DNA of 64,000 nt from Sphingomonas sp. UV9 (GTDB lineage: Bacteria; Pseudomonadota; Alphaproteobacteria; Sphingomonadales; Sphingomonadaceae): the NCBI RefSeq assembly GCF_004101245.1, contig NZ_SCIN01000001.1, positions 634,784-698,783 of the forward strand, written 5' to 3'. Of the stretch, positions 33,669 to 41,513 are shown in pieces. A model generated the notes under the pieces. That model did not search any database. It was not told the DNA's origin and worked only from the letters and a program-made list of their open reading frames with translations. Each line of letters begins with the position of its first letter. Within the stretch, counting starts at the first letter, position 1. The position numbers and the translations under genes were made by a program.

Positions 33669-34346
33669 TTACTGGGGCGGAATCTTCCACGTCACGCGAC
33701 GCGAAGAGCTCGAACGGATCGGATTGCCCGCCTGATCGACGGCCGGCGAATACCGGCCACGCCGTGTGATCGCGGCACAAGCGGCCCGATCCAGCGCGGA
33801 CGATCCACTCGATGACGTCACGCGACAATTCTCGACGCGACCCTGGGTATTGATATCCCAGGAAATCCCCACGGTGCCTTCTTCCTCGGCGCGCAGCGAG
33901 CTCGGCGGATAATCATCCGTCGAAACCCACTCGGACGGGTTGCCCTTGGCACCAGCAGCCTTGCTGATCACCGGTGCGGGGGGGGCCGGCGGTGCCGGCG
34001 GCGCGGGTGGCGCTGGCGGAGCCGTCGGTTGGAACCGCGGAATGATGGTCGACGTCGTGATCGCAGGTGCGGGCTGCGGCGTAACAACCACCGGCGGCGG
34101 CGTGACGACCGTAGTCGGCGGCGGCGGCAGGTTTGGCTGCTCGGGCGGCGGCGGCGGGGGCTCGTCGGGTGGAGGCGGCGGCGGTGGCGGCTCCACGTCG
34201 AACGTATTAAGCTTTTCTTGGGCCTTTTTCACGTACTGGTACGCGAGGCCGGTGACGAAAGCATAGCCCAAGGCCGCATGAATCAGCGCGACGATAACGA
34301 TCGCGACGATTTTGCCTCCGGACATCTTCTGGTCAACATAGGCCAT
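33669..34346 (-). CDS. tonB: Energy transducer TonB
   Basis: A 225-aa TonB: cytosolic start MAYVDQKMSGGK, one membrane helix (IVAIVIVALIHAALGYAFVTG) with the conserved His, a long Pro-rich periplasmic spacer (blocks of up to eight prolines and PPAPPAPPAPP), and a C-terminal domain (SLRAEEEGTVGISWDINTQG) that contacts receptor TonB boxes. It is the first gene of the tonB-exbB-exbD-exbD cluster. The 224 bases upstream, toward a divergent lipoprotein gene, must hold the promoter; no clear Fur box was recognised. Confidence 0.95.
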   Translation of the reverse strand: MAYVDQKMSGGKIVAIVIVALIHAALGYAFVTGLAYQYVKKAQEKLNTFDVEPPPPPPPPDEPPPPPPEQPNLPPPPTTVVTPPPVVVTPQPAPAITTSTIIPRFQPTAPPAPPAPPAPPAPPAPVISKAAGAKGNPSEWVSTDDYPPSSLRAEEEGTVGISWDINTQGRVENCRVTSSSGSSALDRAACAAITRRGRYSPAVDQAGNPIRSSSSRRVTWKIPPQ

Positions 34347-34570
34347 TCAGCAACGACACTCCCTTAATCTGCCTGCTCCGTACGCATATGTCCGCACTGG
34401 GTACGCGACGCATACGTCTGCCGTTGGCCGGAATAACCACGGGGCAGTCGCCAAGTCCTATCGCCACGTCATGCGACACGCAAACGCTTTGTCAGACGCA
34501 ACAAACGTACAACCGCACGATGGCAGAATTATTTCTGTATCGTTAAGCTCCGGTCGCGTAGCCTGACGGC

Positions 34571-35467
34571 ATGAATCCATTGTTTCACGTTACGGCTTCG
34601 GCCCTGTCGATCGCGCTCGTCGCGCTTCCCGCCTGCGCCGGGCAATCGCCCGCACCGCCGCCGGTTTCCCTCGGCAACCCGCAGGTTTCGGGCGATCCGA
34701 CGCGGCAGGATACGCCCGGCGGGATCGGTTATGCCGACATCGCCGATCTGGTGCTGTCCGCGCCGGTGATCGCCGACGCGACGGTGCGATCGACCGCGAA
34801 GATCAAGCCCGCCGAAGCACCGGATCTCGCGCCGGGTTTAGTCCGACTATATGTCGAGGTCGACGTCACGGCGTTGATCCGGGGCGCCGACGGGCTGCCA
34901 CCGCGAATCGGATACCTGCTCGATGTCGCACCCGATTCGGCGGGTCGCGTACCGAAGTTCAAGAAGGCGCGGGTGCTGATCTTCGCGCGGCCGGTGCCGG
35001 GCGCGGTCAACCAGGTCCAGCTGATCGCCCCCGACGCCCAGCTCGGCTGGACGCCGACCGCCGACGCGCGTGCGCGGAAGATCGCAAAGGATGCTCTGGC
35101 GAGCGATGCGCCGCCGGTCATCACCGGGATCGGCAACGCATTCCACGTCGCAGGCGCGCTGCCCGGCGAAGGCGAGACGCAGATTTTCCTGACCACCGCA
35201 GACCAGCGGCCAGTGTCGCTGTCGATTCTGCGGCGACCAGGCGAGCAGCCACGCTGGGCCGTTGCACTAAGTGAGATCGTCGACGAATCGGCCGCGCCGC
35301 CGGCGCCCGAGACGTTGCTCTGGTACCGGATGGCCTGCGCGCTGCCATCGACGCTGCCCGAGCGGAGCACCGGGTCGCTGGAAGCCGCCGACGCGACGAT
35401 CGCACGCGAGGATTATGCCTATGTGCTCGCCGCGCTCGGGCCGTGCGGGCGGACTCGGAAGATCTGA
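34571..35467 (+). CDS. Hypothetical exported protein, possible lipoprotein
   Basis: A 298-aa protein I do not recognise. It opens with a signal sequence (MNPLFHVTASALSIALVALP) followed by ACAGQSPAPPP; LPAC could serve as a lipobox with an unusual Pro. The mature part is mixed alpha/beta with a central VRLYVEVDVTALIRG strand and a conserved-looking ending (EDYAYVLAALGPCGRTRKI). ATG 34571 begins the frame. It diverges from tonB; no functional link is evident. Confidence 0.75.
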   Translation: MNPLFHVTASALSIALVALPACAGQSPAPPPVSLGNPQVSGDPTRQDTPGGIGYADIADLVLSAPVIADATVRSTAKIKPAEAPDLAPGLVRLYVEVDVTALIRGADGLPPRIGYLLDVAPDSAGRVPKFKKARVLIFARPVPGAVNQVQLIAPDAQLGWTPTADARARKIAKDALASDAPPVITGIGNAFHVAGALPGEGETQIFLTTADQRPVSLSILRRPGEQPRWAVALSEIVDESAAPPAPETLLWYRMACALPSTLPERSTGSLEAADATIAREDYAYVLAALGPCGRTRKI

Positions 35468-35502
35468 GGCATGCCCGGGCGCGCCTTATAGACGAGGATC
35501 GA

Positions 35503-35790
35503 TCAAGGCGCGCGCTGGTGGATTTCGATCAATTGCCCTGTGGTCGATCGCGCATTTTCGAGGAACGCGACCGCCGAATCCACGTCGGCCGCATCTGCCC
35601 CCTCCGCCAGAACGACCGCATTCACCCGAGTCGCAGGCGCCAATTCAACCGCGAGCGGGCCGATCGCGGCCCGCGCCTGCGCCATCGCCAGGGCATCCAG
35701 CGCCGAGGGGATCACCGCAACCAACGACTCGCCAATCGCGCTCCGCACCAACGCAGCGATATCCGCGCCCGGCTCGAGCGTCAGTCGCAT
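35503..35790 (-). CDS. Small conserved-looking protein following folB (95 aa)
   Basis: A 95-aa Ala/Val-rich protein, MRLTLEPGADIAALVRSAIG.. with a VNAVVLAEGADAADVDSAVAF segment that looks like a strand-helix of a Rossmann-type fold. It starts 4 bases after the folB stop, so it should be co-translated with the dihydroneopterin aldolase. The length is too short for a dehydrogenase; it may be a remnant or regulatory domain. Function unknown. Confidence 0.7.
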   Translation of the reverse strand: MRLTLEPGADIAALVRSAIGESLVAVIPSALDALAMAQARAAIGPLAVELAPATRVNAVVLAEGADAADVDSAVAFLENARSTTGQLIEIHQRAP

Positions 35791-35794
35791 GGCG

Positions 35795-36166
35795 TCAGCG
35801 TCGATGGCGGACGAGAGTCATGCCGATCGCTTCGCCCGCCTCGGCGATCGCCAGCTTCACGATCTTTACCTTCACGCGCAGCACCCGCGCATCCTGCAGG
35901 AACAGCGTCTCGCAGATATGATCCGCCACGCCTTCGATCAGCGTGAAGTGCACCCCCGGCGGCAGCGCGGTGGTCGCCGCGTTCTTCAGGTCGAGATAAT
36001 TCTTCGACGCCGACAACGGCGTATCGGGATCGAACCGCTTCGGGCACACCATGTCGACGGTCAGCGAGATCCGCAGCGGTTGCGGCAGGTGCGTCTCCTC
36101 CGAATAGATGCCGGTCAGGACCTGCACTTCGAGATCGTGGACTTCGAGTTGAAGACTGTCTTCCAT
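35795..36166 (-). CDS. folB: Dihydroneopterin aldolase family protein (FolB-like)
   Basis: A 123-aa protein of the FolB/FolX fold, which in folate synthesis cleaves 7,8-dihydroneopterin to hydroxymethyl-dihydropterin and glycolaldehyde. Visible: the pterin-anchoring region VLTGIYSEETHLPQPLRISLTV, the Tyr in SASKNYLDLKNA, IEGVADHICETLF with the second conserved Glu, and VKVKIVKLAIA with the catalytic Lys region. Start 36166 (MEDSLQLEVHDL) was chosen to match the family. An epimerase/FolX role cannot be excluded. Confidence 0.88.
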   Translation of the reverse strand: MEDSLQLEVHDLEVQVLTGIYSEETHLPQPLRISLTVDMVCPKRFDPDTPLSASKNYLDLKNAATTALPPGVHFTLIEGVADHICETLFLQDARVLRVKVKIVKLAIAEAGEAIGMTLVRHRR

Positions 36167-36244
36167 CGTCGCGCCTCTAGCAGACGCGCGGCGAGATGAA
36201 AGTCGGGTCTTCCAAGCGATGCGCGCTGGCGAGCAACTTACGCA

Positions 36245-36369
36245 ATCCTTCCCCGCCAGGGGGAGGTGGCACCGAAGGTGGCGGAGGGGGAGGACACCGA
36301 ACAGCGGTGATCGCTTACCGCCCCCTCCGTCTGGCCAATGCCAGCCACCTCCCCTTGCGGGAGAGGATT
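36245..36369. repeat. Intergenic inverted repeat, family C
   Basis: Two inverted arms: TCCTTCCCCGCCAGGGGGAGGTGGC..GGCGGAGGGGGAGG and CCCCCTCCGTCTGGCCAATGCCAGCCACCTCCCCTTGCGGGAGAGGA (each shown in part). Same family as 18483-18608. It fills the gap between the divergent folB and GNAT genes and so may influence both promoters. Confidence 0.8.
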
Positions 36370-36520
36370 GTAACGGGCCAGCCTCGATCACTCGGAGTAG
36401 CGCCTCGACAACAGCGCCATGCCTCCGGTTATCCTTGCGTTCAGCCGCACCGAAGTTAAAGCGCGCTGCCCCCAATCGCCGATGCGCCGTCGCTTGGCGC
36501 GTCCGGGGGCAGGAGATGCC

Positions 36521-37048
36521 GTGATCACTCTCGTTCCCCTCGACAGCATCGATCCGACCATGATCGAGTCGATGCTCGATCGCGCGTTCGGGCCCGACCG
36601 GTTTCTGCGCACGGCCTATACGATCCGCGGCGCCGGCGAGCCGATCGCCGCGCTCAGCTTCGCGGCAATCGAAGACGGTGTGCTGGTGGGCTCGATCCAG
36701 TGCTGGCCGATCGCGCTGATCCAGGGCGGGATCGAAACGCCGCTCGTCATGCTAGGTCCGGTCGCGGTCGAGCCGACCCACCAGGGCGAGGGGATCGGCC
36801 GCAGGTTGATGACGCAGGCGCTCGATGCGGCGACCACGCTGGGCCTCGATGGCGCGCTGATGCTGATCGGCGACCCGGACTATTATGGCCGCTTCTTCGG
36901 CTTCACCGCCGATCGCACCGGTCGCTGGAGCGCCCCCGGCCCGGTCGAGCGCCACCGGCTGCTCGCACGCGGCGATGCGGTCCCTGATACGGCCGGAATA
37001 CTGCGTCCGCGCGTGCCGGATACGATACCGGTCACCGCATCCGCATAA
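36521..37048 (+). CDS. GNAT family N-acetyltransferase
   Basis: A 175-aa acetyltransferase. The acetyl-CoA-binding segment VMLGPVAVEPTHQGEGIGRRLMTQAL (shown in parts: GPVAVEPTHQGEGIGRRLM) is the GNAT motif A, and LMLIGDPDYYGRFGF-like text (GDPDYYGRFFGFTAD) is typical of the YhbS-like subgroup. GTG 36521 follows AGGAG. The substrate is unknown. It precedes the DUF1285 gene by 43 bases. Confidence 0.88.
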   Translation: MITLVPLDSIDPTMIESMLDRAFGPDRFLRTAYTIRGAGEPIAALSFAAIEDGVLVGSIQCWPIALIQGGIETPLVMLGPVAVEPTHQGEGIGRRLMTQALDAATTLGLDGALMLIGDPDYYGRFFGFTADRTGRWSAPGPVERHRLLARGDAVPDTAGILRPRVPDTIPVTASA

Positions 37049-37091
37049 GCCGCCGCTTTACCTGGCCCCCCCGCCCGCCTAGTCCGCCGCC

Positions 37092-37673
37092 ATGCCCATG
37101 GATCCCATCCCCGATATCGCCTCGCTAAGTCTCGCCGAGATTGCCAAGCTCGTGGAAGAGGCCAAGCTCCCGCCGGTCGAGAAATGGAACCCGACGCATT
37201 GCGGCGACAGCGATATGCGGATCGCGCGTGATGGCACCTGGTACCATCAAGGCTCGCCGATCGGGCGCCCGGCGATGGTCCGGCTGTTCTCGACGATCCT
37301 GCGCCGCGAGCCCGACGGCAGCCACGTCCTCGTCACGCCCGTCGAAAAGCTCGACATCGAGGTCGAGGACGCGCCGTTCGTCGCGGTCGAGATGAAGGCC
37401 GAGGGCAGCGGTCGCGACTCGAAGCTCGCCTTCCGCCTCAACACCGGCGATCTCGTCACGGCAGGCCCCGAGCATCCGTTGCGCTTCGTCGAGGATACCG
37501 ATGGCCCCCGCCCCTATCTGGTCGTACGCGGCGGGATGGAGGCGCTGGTCGTGCGCTCGGTCTATTACGAACTCGCCGAGCGAGCGATCGCGGACGACGC
37601 GGCGACACCGGGCATCTGGAGCGACGGGGCCTTTTTCCCGCTGGAGCCAGCCGAGCCGGAAACCAACGCATGA
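37092..37673 (+). CDS. DUF1285 domain-containing protein
   Basis: A 193-aa protein matching the DUF1285 family: EKWNPTHCGDSDMRIARDGTWYHQGSPIGRPAMVRLFSTIL (partly quoted here as WYHQGSPIGRPAMVRLFS) and VTPVEKLDIEVEDAPFVAVE. Family function is not established. It overlaps the CoA pyrophosphatase gene by four bases (ATGA), forming a DUF1285-nudix-cca operon that recurs in alphaproteobacteria. Confidence 0.9.
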   Translation: MPMDPIPDIASLSLAEIAKLVEEAKLPPVEKWNPTHCGDSDMRIARDGTWYHQGSPIGRPAMVRLFSTILRREPDGSHVLVTPVEKLDIEVEDAPFVAVEMKAEGSGRDSKLAFRLNTGDLVTAGPEHPLRFVEDTDGPRPYLVVRGGMEALVVRSVYYELAERAIADDAATPGIWSDGAFFPLEPAEPETNA

Positions 37674-38266
37674 GTTTGACGGAACGGTTGACCGCGGCGC
37701 TGGCGAAGGGCGCCGGCTCGCACATGATCCTGCTCACCGGCGACCAGCATGATGGCGAGCTGACCGCCGCCGAGACGCTGCTGCCCGCCGCGGTGCTGAT
37801 CGCGGTCACCGATCGCGCCGATCCGGGCGTGATCCTGACGCAGCGCACCGACACGATGAGCCGCCACCCCGGCCAGATCGCGTTCCCCGGCGGCCGGATC
37901 GATCCCGGCGAAGACGTCGTTACCGCCGCACTCCGCGAGGCCGAGGAGGAGATCGCCCTTCCGCGCGCCAAGGTCCGGGTGATCGGCGAGGCCGACAGCT
38001 ACCGCACCGTCACCGGGTTCCAGGTGACACCGGTGATCGGCATCATCCCGCCCGATCTGGTCTTCACGCCAAGCGAAGCCGAAGTCGCCAGCGTCTTCGA
38101 AGTCCCGCTCGCGTTTCTCCTCGACGAAGCGAACCATGTCGAGGCGACGCTCGAATGGCAGGGGCACGACCGGCATTATTACGAGATCATGTGGAACGAG
38201 CGTCGAATCTGGGGTGCCACGGCCGCGATGATCGTCAATCTCGCCCGCCGCCTGAGGTGGTCTTGA
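37670..38266 (+). CDS. CoA pyrophosphatase (NUDIX hydrolase, NudL type)
   Basis: A 198-aa NUDIX enzyme. The Nudix box GGRIDPGEDVVTAALREAEEEI is complete, and the preceding LTQRTDTMSRHPGQIAFPGG is the motif specific for CoA-diphosphate hydrolases, which split CoA into 4'-phosphopantetheine and 3',5'-ADP. It overlaps both neighbours (ATGA with DUF1285, TTGA with cca), so the three are translationally coupled. Confidence 0.94.
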   Translation: MSLTERLTAALAKGAGSHMILLTGDQHDGELTAAETLLPAAVLIAVTDRADPGVILTQRTDTMSRHPGQIAFPGGRIDPGEDVVTAALREAEEEIALPRAKVRVIGEADSYRTVTGFQVTPVIGIIPPDLVFTPSEAEVASVFEVPLAFLLDEANHVEATLEWQGHDRHYYEIMWNERRIWGATAAMIVNLARRLRWS

Positions 38267-39438
38267 TACTCCCGGGCGCGGCATGGCGCGCGCGCGACGG
38301 CCTCGACGCACTGACGAAGGTGCTTGGCGCAGCCGAGGGTGAATCGCGCTTTGTCGGCGGCGCGGTGCGCGACACGCTGCTCGGGATCGACGTCGCCGAT
38401 GTCGATATCGCGACCCGCCTGCCCCCGCAGGAGGTGATCGAACGCCTGCAGGACGCACGGATCAAGGCGGTTCCGACCGGCCTCGCACATGGCACGATTA
38501 CCGCGGTCACCGCCGCCGGCCCGGTCGAGGTGACGACGCTGCGTCGCGACGTCTCGACCGACGGCCGTCACGCGATCATCGCCTATACCGACGACTGGCG
38601 CGAGGACGCGGCGCGGCGCGACTTCACGATGAACGCGCTCTACGCCGACCCTGCGACGGGCGAAATCTTCGATTATTTCGGTGGCCTCGACGACCTCGCG
38701 GCACGGCGCGTGCGCTTCATCGGCGACCCGTTGCAGCGGATAGCGGAGGATCATCTGCGCATCCTCCGCTTCTTCCGGTTCCATGCCCGGTTCGGGACCT
38801 CGATCGACGAACCCGGGCTGAACGCCTGCACCGCGCGCGCCAACGACCTGATGGCGCTGTCCCGCGAACGCGTGGCGAGCGAAGTGCTGAAACTGCTGGT
38901 CGCCGCCAACGCGGTACCGGTGGTGGCCTTGATGGTGGAGCGCGGCATTTTTCGCGCGGTGCTGCCCGAGATCGACGCGGCGGGCGCGTCGCGTCTCGCT
39001 CGTCTCGCCGAGCGCGAGACGGTGGCGGGCATCGCCCCGGACCCGATCCGGCGCCTCGCCATGACGATCGCTCCCGCCGCGGCCGAAGCCGTCGGCGCAC
39101 GGCTGAAGCTGTCGAACACCGACCGCAAACGCCTGATCGCCGCCACCGCCGGCCTGGGTAACGAAGGTCCGCGGGCGCTTGCCTACCGCGCCGGCATGAC
39201 CGTCGCGATCGACCGGCTGCTGATCGCGGGGGAAGACGTTTCCCCGATCAAGGACTGGACGCCACCCTCCTTCCCCTTCTCCGGCGGTGCGCTGGTAGAA
39301 CGCGGTCTCCGCAAGGGTCCGGACGTCGCGGCGATGCTGCGGCAGGTCGAAACGCGGTGGATCGCGGAGGGCTTTCCGGGGGCGGAGCGTGTCGCGGTGA
39401 TCGCCGATGAGATTGTCGCTGAAGCACTGAGTGGCTGA
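38263..39438 (+). CDS. cca: CCA tRNA nucleotidyltransferase / poly(A) polymerase family
   Basis: A 391-aa class II nucleotidyltransferase that adds or repairs the CCA end of tRNA. Motifs: RFVGGAVRDTLLGIDVADVDIAT (GGAVRD and DxD), VTTLRRDVSTDGRHA, RRDFTMNALYAD, and RIAEDHLRILRFFRFHARFG. The start is unclear: TTG 38263, overlapping the nudix stop with GAGGTGG upstream, or GTG 38257. The one tRNA in this window already encodes CCA, so repair is one likely role. Confidence 0.93.
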   Translation: MILPGAAWRARDGLDALTKVLGAAEGESRFVGGAVRDTLLGIDVADVDIATRLPPQEVIERLQDARIKAVPTGLAHGTITAVTAAGPVEVTTLRRDVSTDGRHAIIAYTDDWREDAARRDFTMNALYADPATGEIFDYFGGLDDLAARRVRFIGDPLQRIAEDHLRILRFFRFHARFGTSIDEPGLNACTARANDLMALSRERVASEVLKLLVAANAVPVVALMVERGIFRAVLPEIDAAGASRLARLAERETVAGIAPDPIRRLAMTIAPAAAEAVGARLKLSNTDRKRLIAATAGLGNEGPRALAYRAGMTVAIDRLLIAGEDVSPIKDWTPPSFPFSGGALVERGLRKGPDVAAMLRQVETRWIAEGFPGAERVAVIADEIVAEALSG

Positions 39439-39527
39439 AGCACTGAACTGCTTGAGCGACCGAACTGCTCCAGCGATTGGGACCGGCGAACCGTGCGCTC
39501 GAATGGGGACGCCACCCACCTAAAACC

Positions 39528-39697
39528 CGTCACCCCAACGGAAGCTGGGGTATCGCAGTTGGCGGGCGCCCAGACCCGCACGAGCAGATCCCAGCTTTCG
39601 CTGGGATGACGGCGGCTGGAGCGGCGGCGGCTGGGATGACGGCGGCAGTTAGGAAGACGGTGCCAGTTAGGAAGACGGTGGCAGTCAGGATGACCGC
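39528..39697. repeat. Palindromic repeat followed by a decaying tandem repeat
   Basis: 39528-39611 is an inverted pair, GTCACCCCAACGGAAGCTGGGG and CCCAGCTTTCGCTGGGATGAC, similar in logic to family A. It is followed by an imperfect tandem array (GGCTGGGATGACGGCG, GCAGTTAGGAAGACGGTG, CCAGTTAGGAAGACGGTG, GCAGTCAGGATGACCG) with an 18-base period. It looks like slippage products of the repeat end. It lies between convergent cca and GGDEF-EAL genes. Confidence 0.75.
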
Positions 39698-39717
39698 CGC
39701 GCCCGCGATAACCGCGC

Positions 39718-41406
39718 TTAGGACGCAACGGGCATCGACACGCCCGCACCCGCGCCGATCATCGCATACGCCGCCTCGGCCTCCAGCGGCTTGGCATAGA
39801 AATATCCCTGCCCGAACGTGCACCCTAGCGCCGCCAGCGTCTGTGCCAGGTCGTTCGTCTCGATTCCCTCGGCGGTCGTCTTCATTCCCAACGCCTGCGC
39901 CAGGCTGAGGATCGCGCGGACGATCGACACCTTGTCACGGTCCGCCAGCATCTCCGTCACGAAGCTCCGGTCGATCTTCAGCACGTCGATCGGCAGTTTC
40001 TGCAGATAGGCGAGGTTGGAATAGCCCGTCCCGAAATCGTCCATCGCCAGCGTCGTCCCCAACGCCTTCAGCGCGTGCATCGTCCCCGCAATCCGGTCCG
40101 GATCCGTCACGATCGCGCTCTCGGTCAGCTCGAGCGTGAATCGGTCGCCGGTCAGCCCGGTCGATGCCAGGGCCGCCTCCAGCACCGGCGCGATATCGTC
40201 GCGCTGCAACTGGATCGCCGACAGGTTGACCGCGAATTTCACCCCGCAAGGCGCACCGTGCCGCGCATCCCAGGCGGCAAGCGTGTGCGCCGCCTCGTCG
40301 ATCGCCCAGCGCCCCAGCGGCACGATCAGCCCGGATTCCTCGGCGACCGGAATGAACTCGGTCGGGCAATGCCGGCGGCCCTGTTCATCGGTCCACCGCG
40401 CAAGCGCTTCGAACGAGACGATCTTGCCCGTCGCAAGGTCGCAGATCGGTTGATACGCCAGCCGCAGTTCGCGATTTTCGATTGCGCGCCGCAGCGCCGT
40501 CTCCATGCCGAACTGCGCACGCGCGATCGCGAAATCCTGCGGCAGATAGCTTTCGGCCAGCCCGCTCACCTTCGCACGCTTCACCGCGAACTGCGCGTGG
40601 CGGATCAGTTCGGCGACATCGCTCGCTTCGTCCGCGCCATACGCGATCCCGACCGAGCATTCGACGCTGATCTCGTAATCGGTCAGCCGGAACGGCGCGG
40701 TGAGCGTCCGCTGAATGCGCCCGGCCAGCGCGTGCGCTTCCTCGCGATCGGTATCGATCGTCATCAGGATACCGAACTGGTCGCCGCCGATCCGTGCAAT
40801 CGTGTCCCGCTCGCGCAACGCCCCCTTGATTCGCCGGGCGACGGTGATCAGCAACTCGTCGCCAGCGAGCGAACCGAGACACGAGTTCAGCCGCCCGAAC
40901 CGATCGATATCGATCGCGAGGACCGCGCTGACGCTGCGATCGTCGACGTCCTCGATCAATTCCTCGAAACCCTCGCGGTTGGGCAAACCGGTCAAGCTGT
41001 CGGTGGTCATCTCGCGGCGCAGGCTGCGCTCGGTCTGGATCTGCGAGGTCTGGTCGATGAAGCTGATCGTGCAGCGATCGCGGAACGACGCGAAGGTCCG
41101 CGCAATCGTCACCCGGTAATAGCGGCAGTCGATGACATCGCCCAACGTCCATTCGAAATCCGACCGCAGGCTGGCGGATTCCAGGAATGCCAGGATGCGC
41201 GGTCCGAGATCCGCAATCATCGGTGATCGCTCGGCAACCACGCCAAGGCCGGCGAGACGGTAAGCGCGGTTCATCGCGAAGAGGTCGAACACGCCGCCGT
41301 TGACGACAACATGGGCAGCCGGGATCGGGATCAGTTCCAAGGCCCGCGCGACCAGTTCGGTCGCGACGATCGATTGCGTAATCGCATCCGGGGCTATCGA
41401 TGCCAT
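39718..41406 (-). CDS. GGDEF-EAL protein, probable cyclic-di-GMP phosphodiesterase
   Basis: A 562-aa protein: an N-terminal PAS-like sensory region (about 1-125), a GGDEF domain (about 130-290) and an EAL domain (about 300-555). The GGDEF active-site motif reads RIGGDQF, with Gln in place of the Glu, so cyclase activity is doubtful. The EAL domain keeps SFEALARWTD, the metal ligands in MDDFGTGYSNLAYL, and KIDRSFV, so hydrolysis of c-di-GMP is expected. No membrane segment was seen; it is likely cytosolic. Confidence 0.92.
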   Translation of the reverse strand: MASIAPDAITQSIVATELVARALELIPIPAAHVVVNGGVFDLFAMNRAYRLAGLGVVAERSPMIADLGPRILAFLESASLRSDFEWTLGDVIDCRYYRVTIARTFASFRDRCTISFIDQTSQIQTERSLRREMTTDSLTGLPNREGFEELIEDVDDRSVSAVLAIDIDRFGRLNSCLGSLAGDELLITVARRIKGALRERDTIARIGGDQFGILMTIDTDREEAHALAGRIQRTLTAPFRLTDYEISVECSVGIAYGADEASDVAELIRHAQFAVKRAKVSGLAESYLPQDFAIARAQFGMETALRRAIENRELRLAYQPICDLATGKIVSFEALARWTDEQGRRHCPTEFIPVAEESGLIVPLGRWAIDEAAHTLAAWDARHGAPCGVKFAVNLSAIQLQRDDIAPVLEAALASTGLTGDRFTLELTESAIVTDPDRIAGTMHALKALGTTLAMDDFGTGYSNLAYLQKLPIDVLKIDRSFVTEMLADRDKVSIVRAILSLAQALGMKTTAEGIETNDLAQTLAALGCTFGQGYFYAKPLEAEAAYAMIGAGAGVSMPVAS

Positions 41407-41513
41407 TCCCCCGTTGTAGCGACGCTTCCTTAAGACGTCCTAAAGGAACCGAAACGGCTCTACACTGTCAATTATCGCCAATCTTTTGGTTTTACAGGCT
41501 GGTAACCTCCTAG

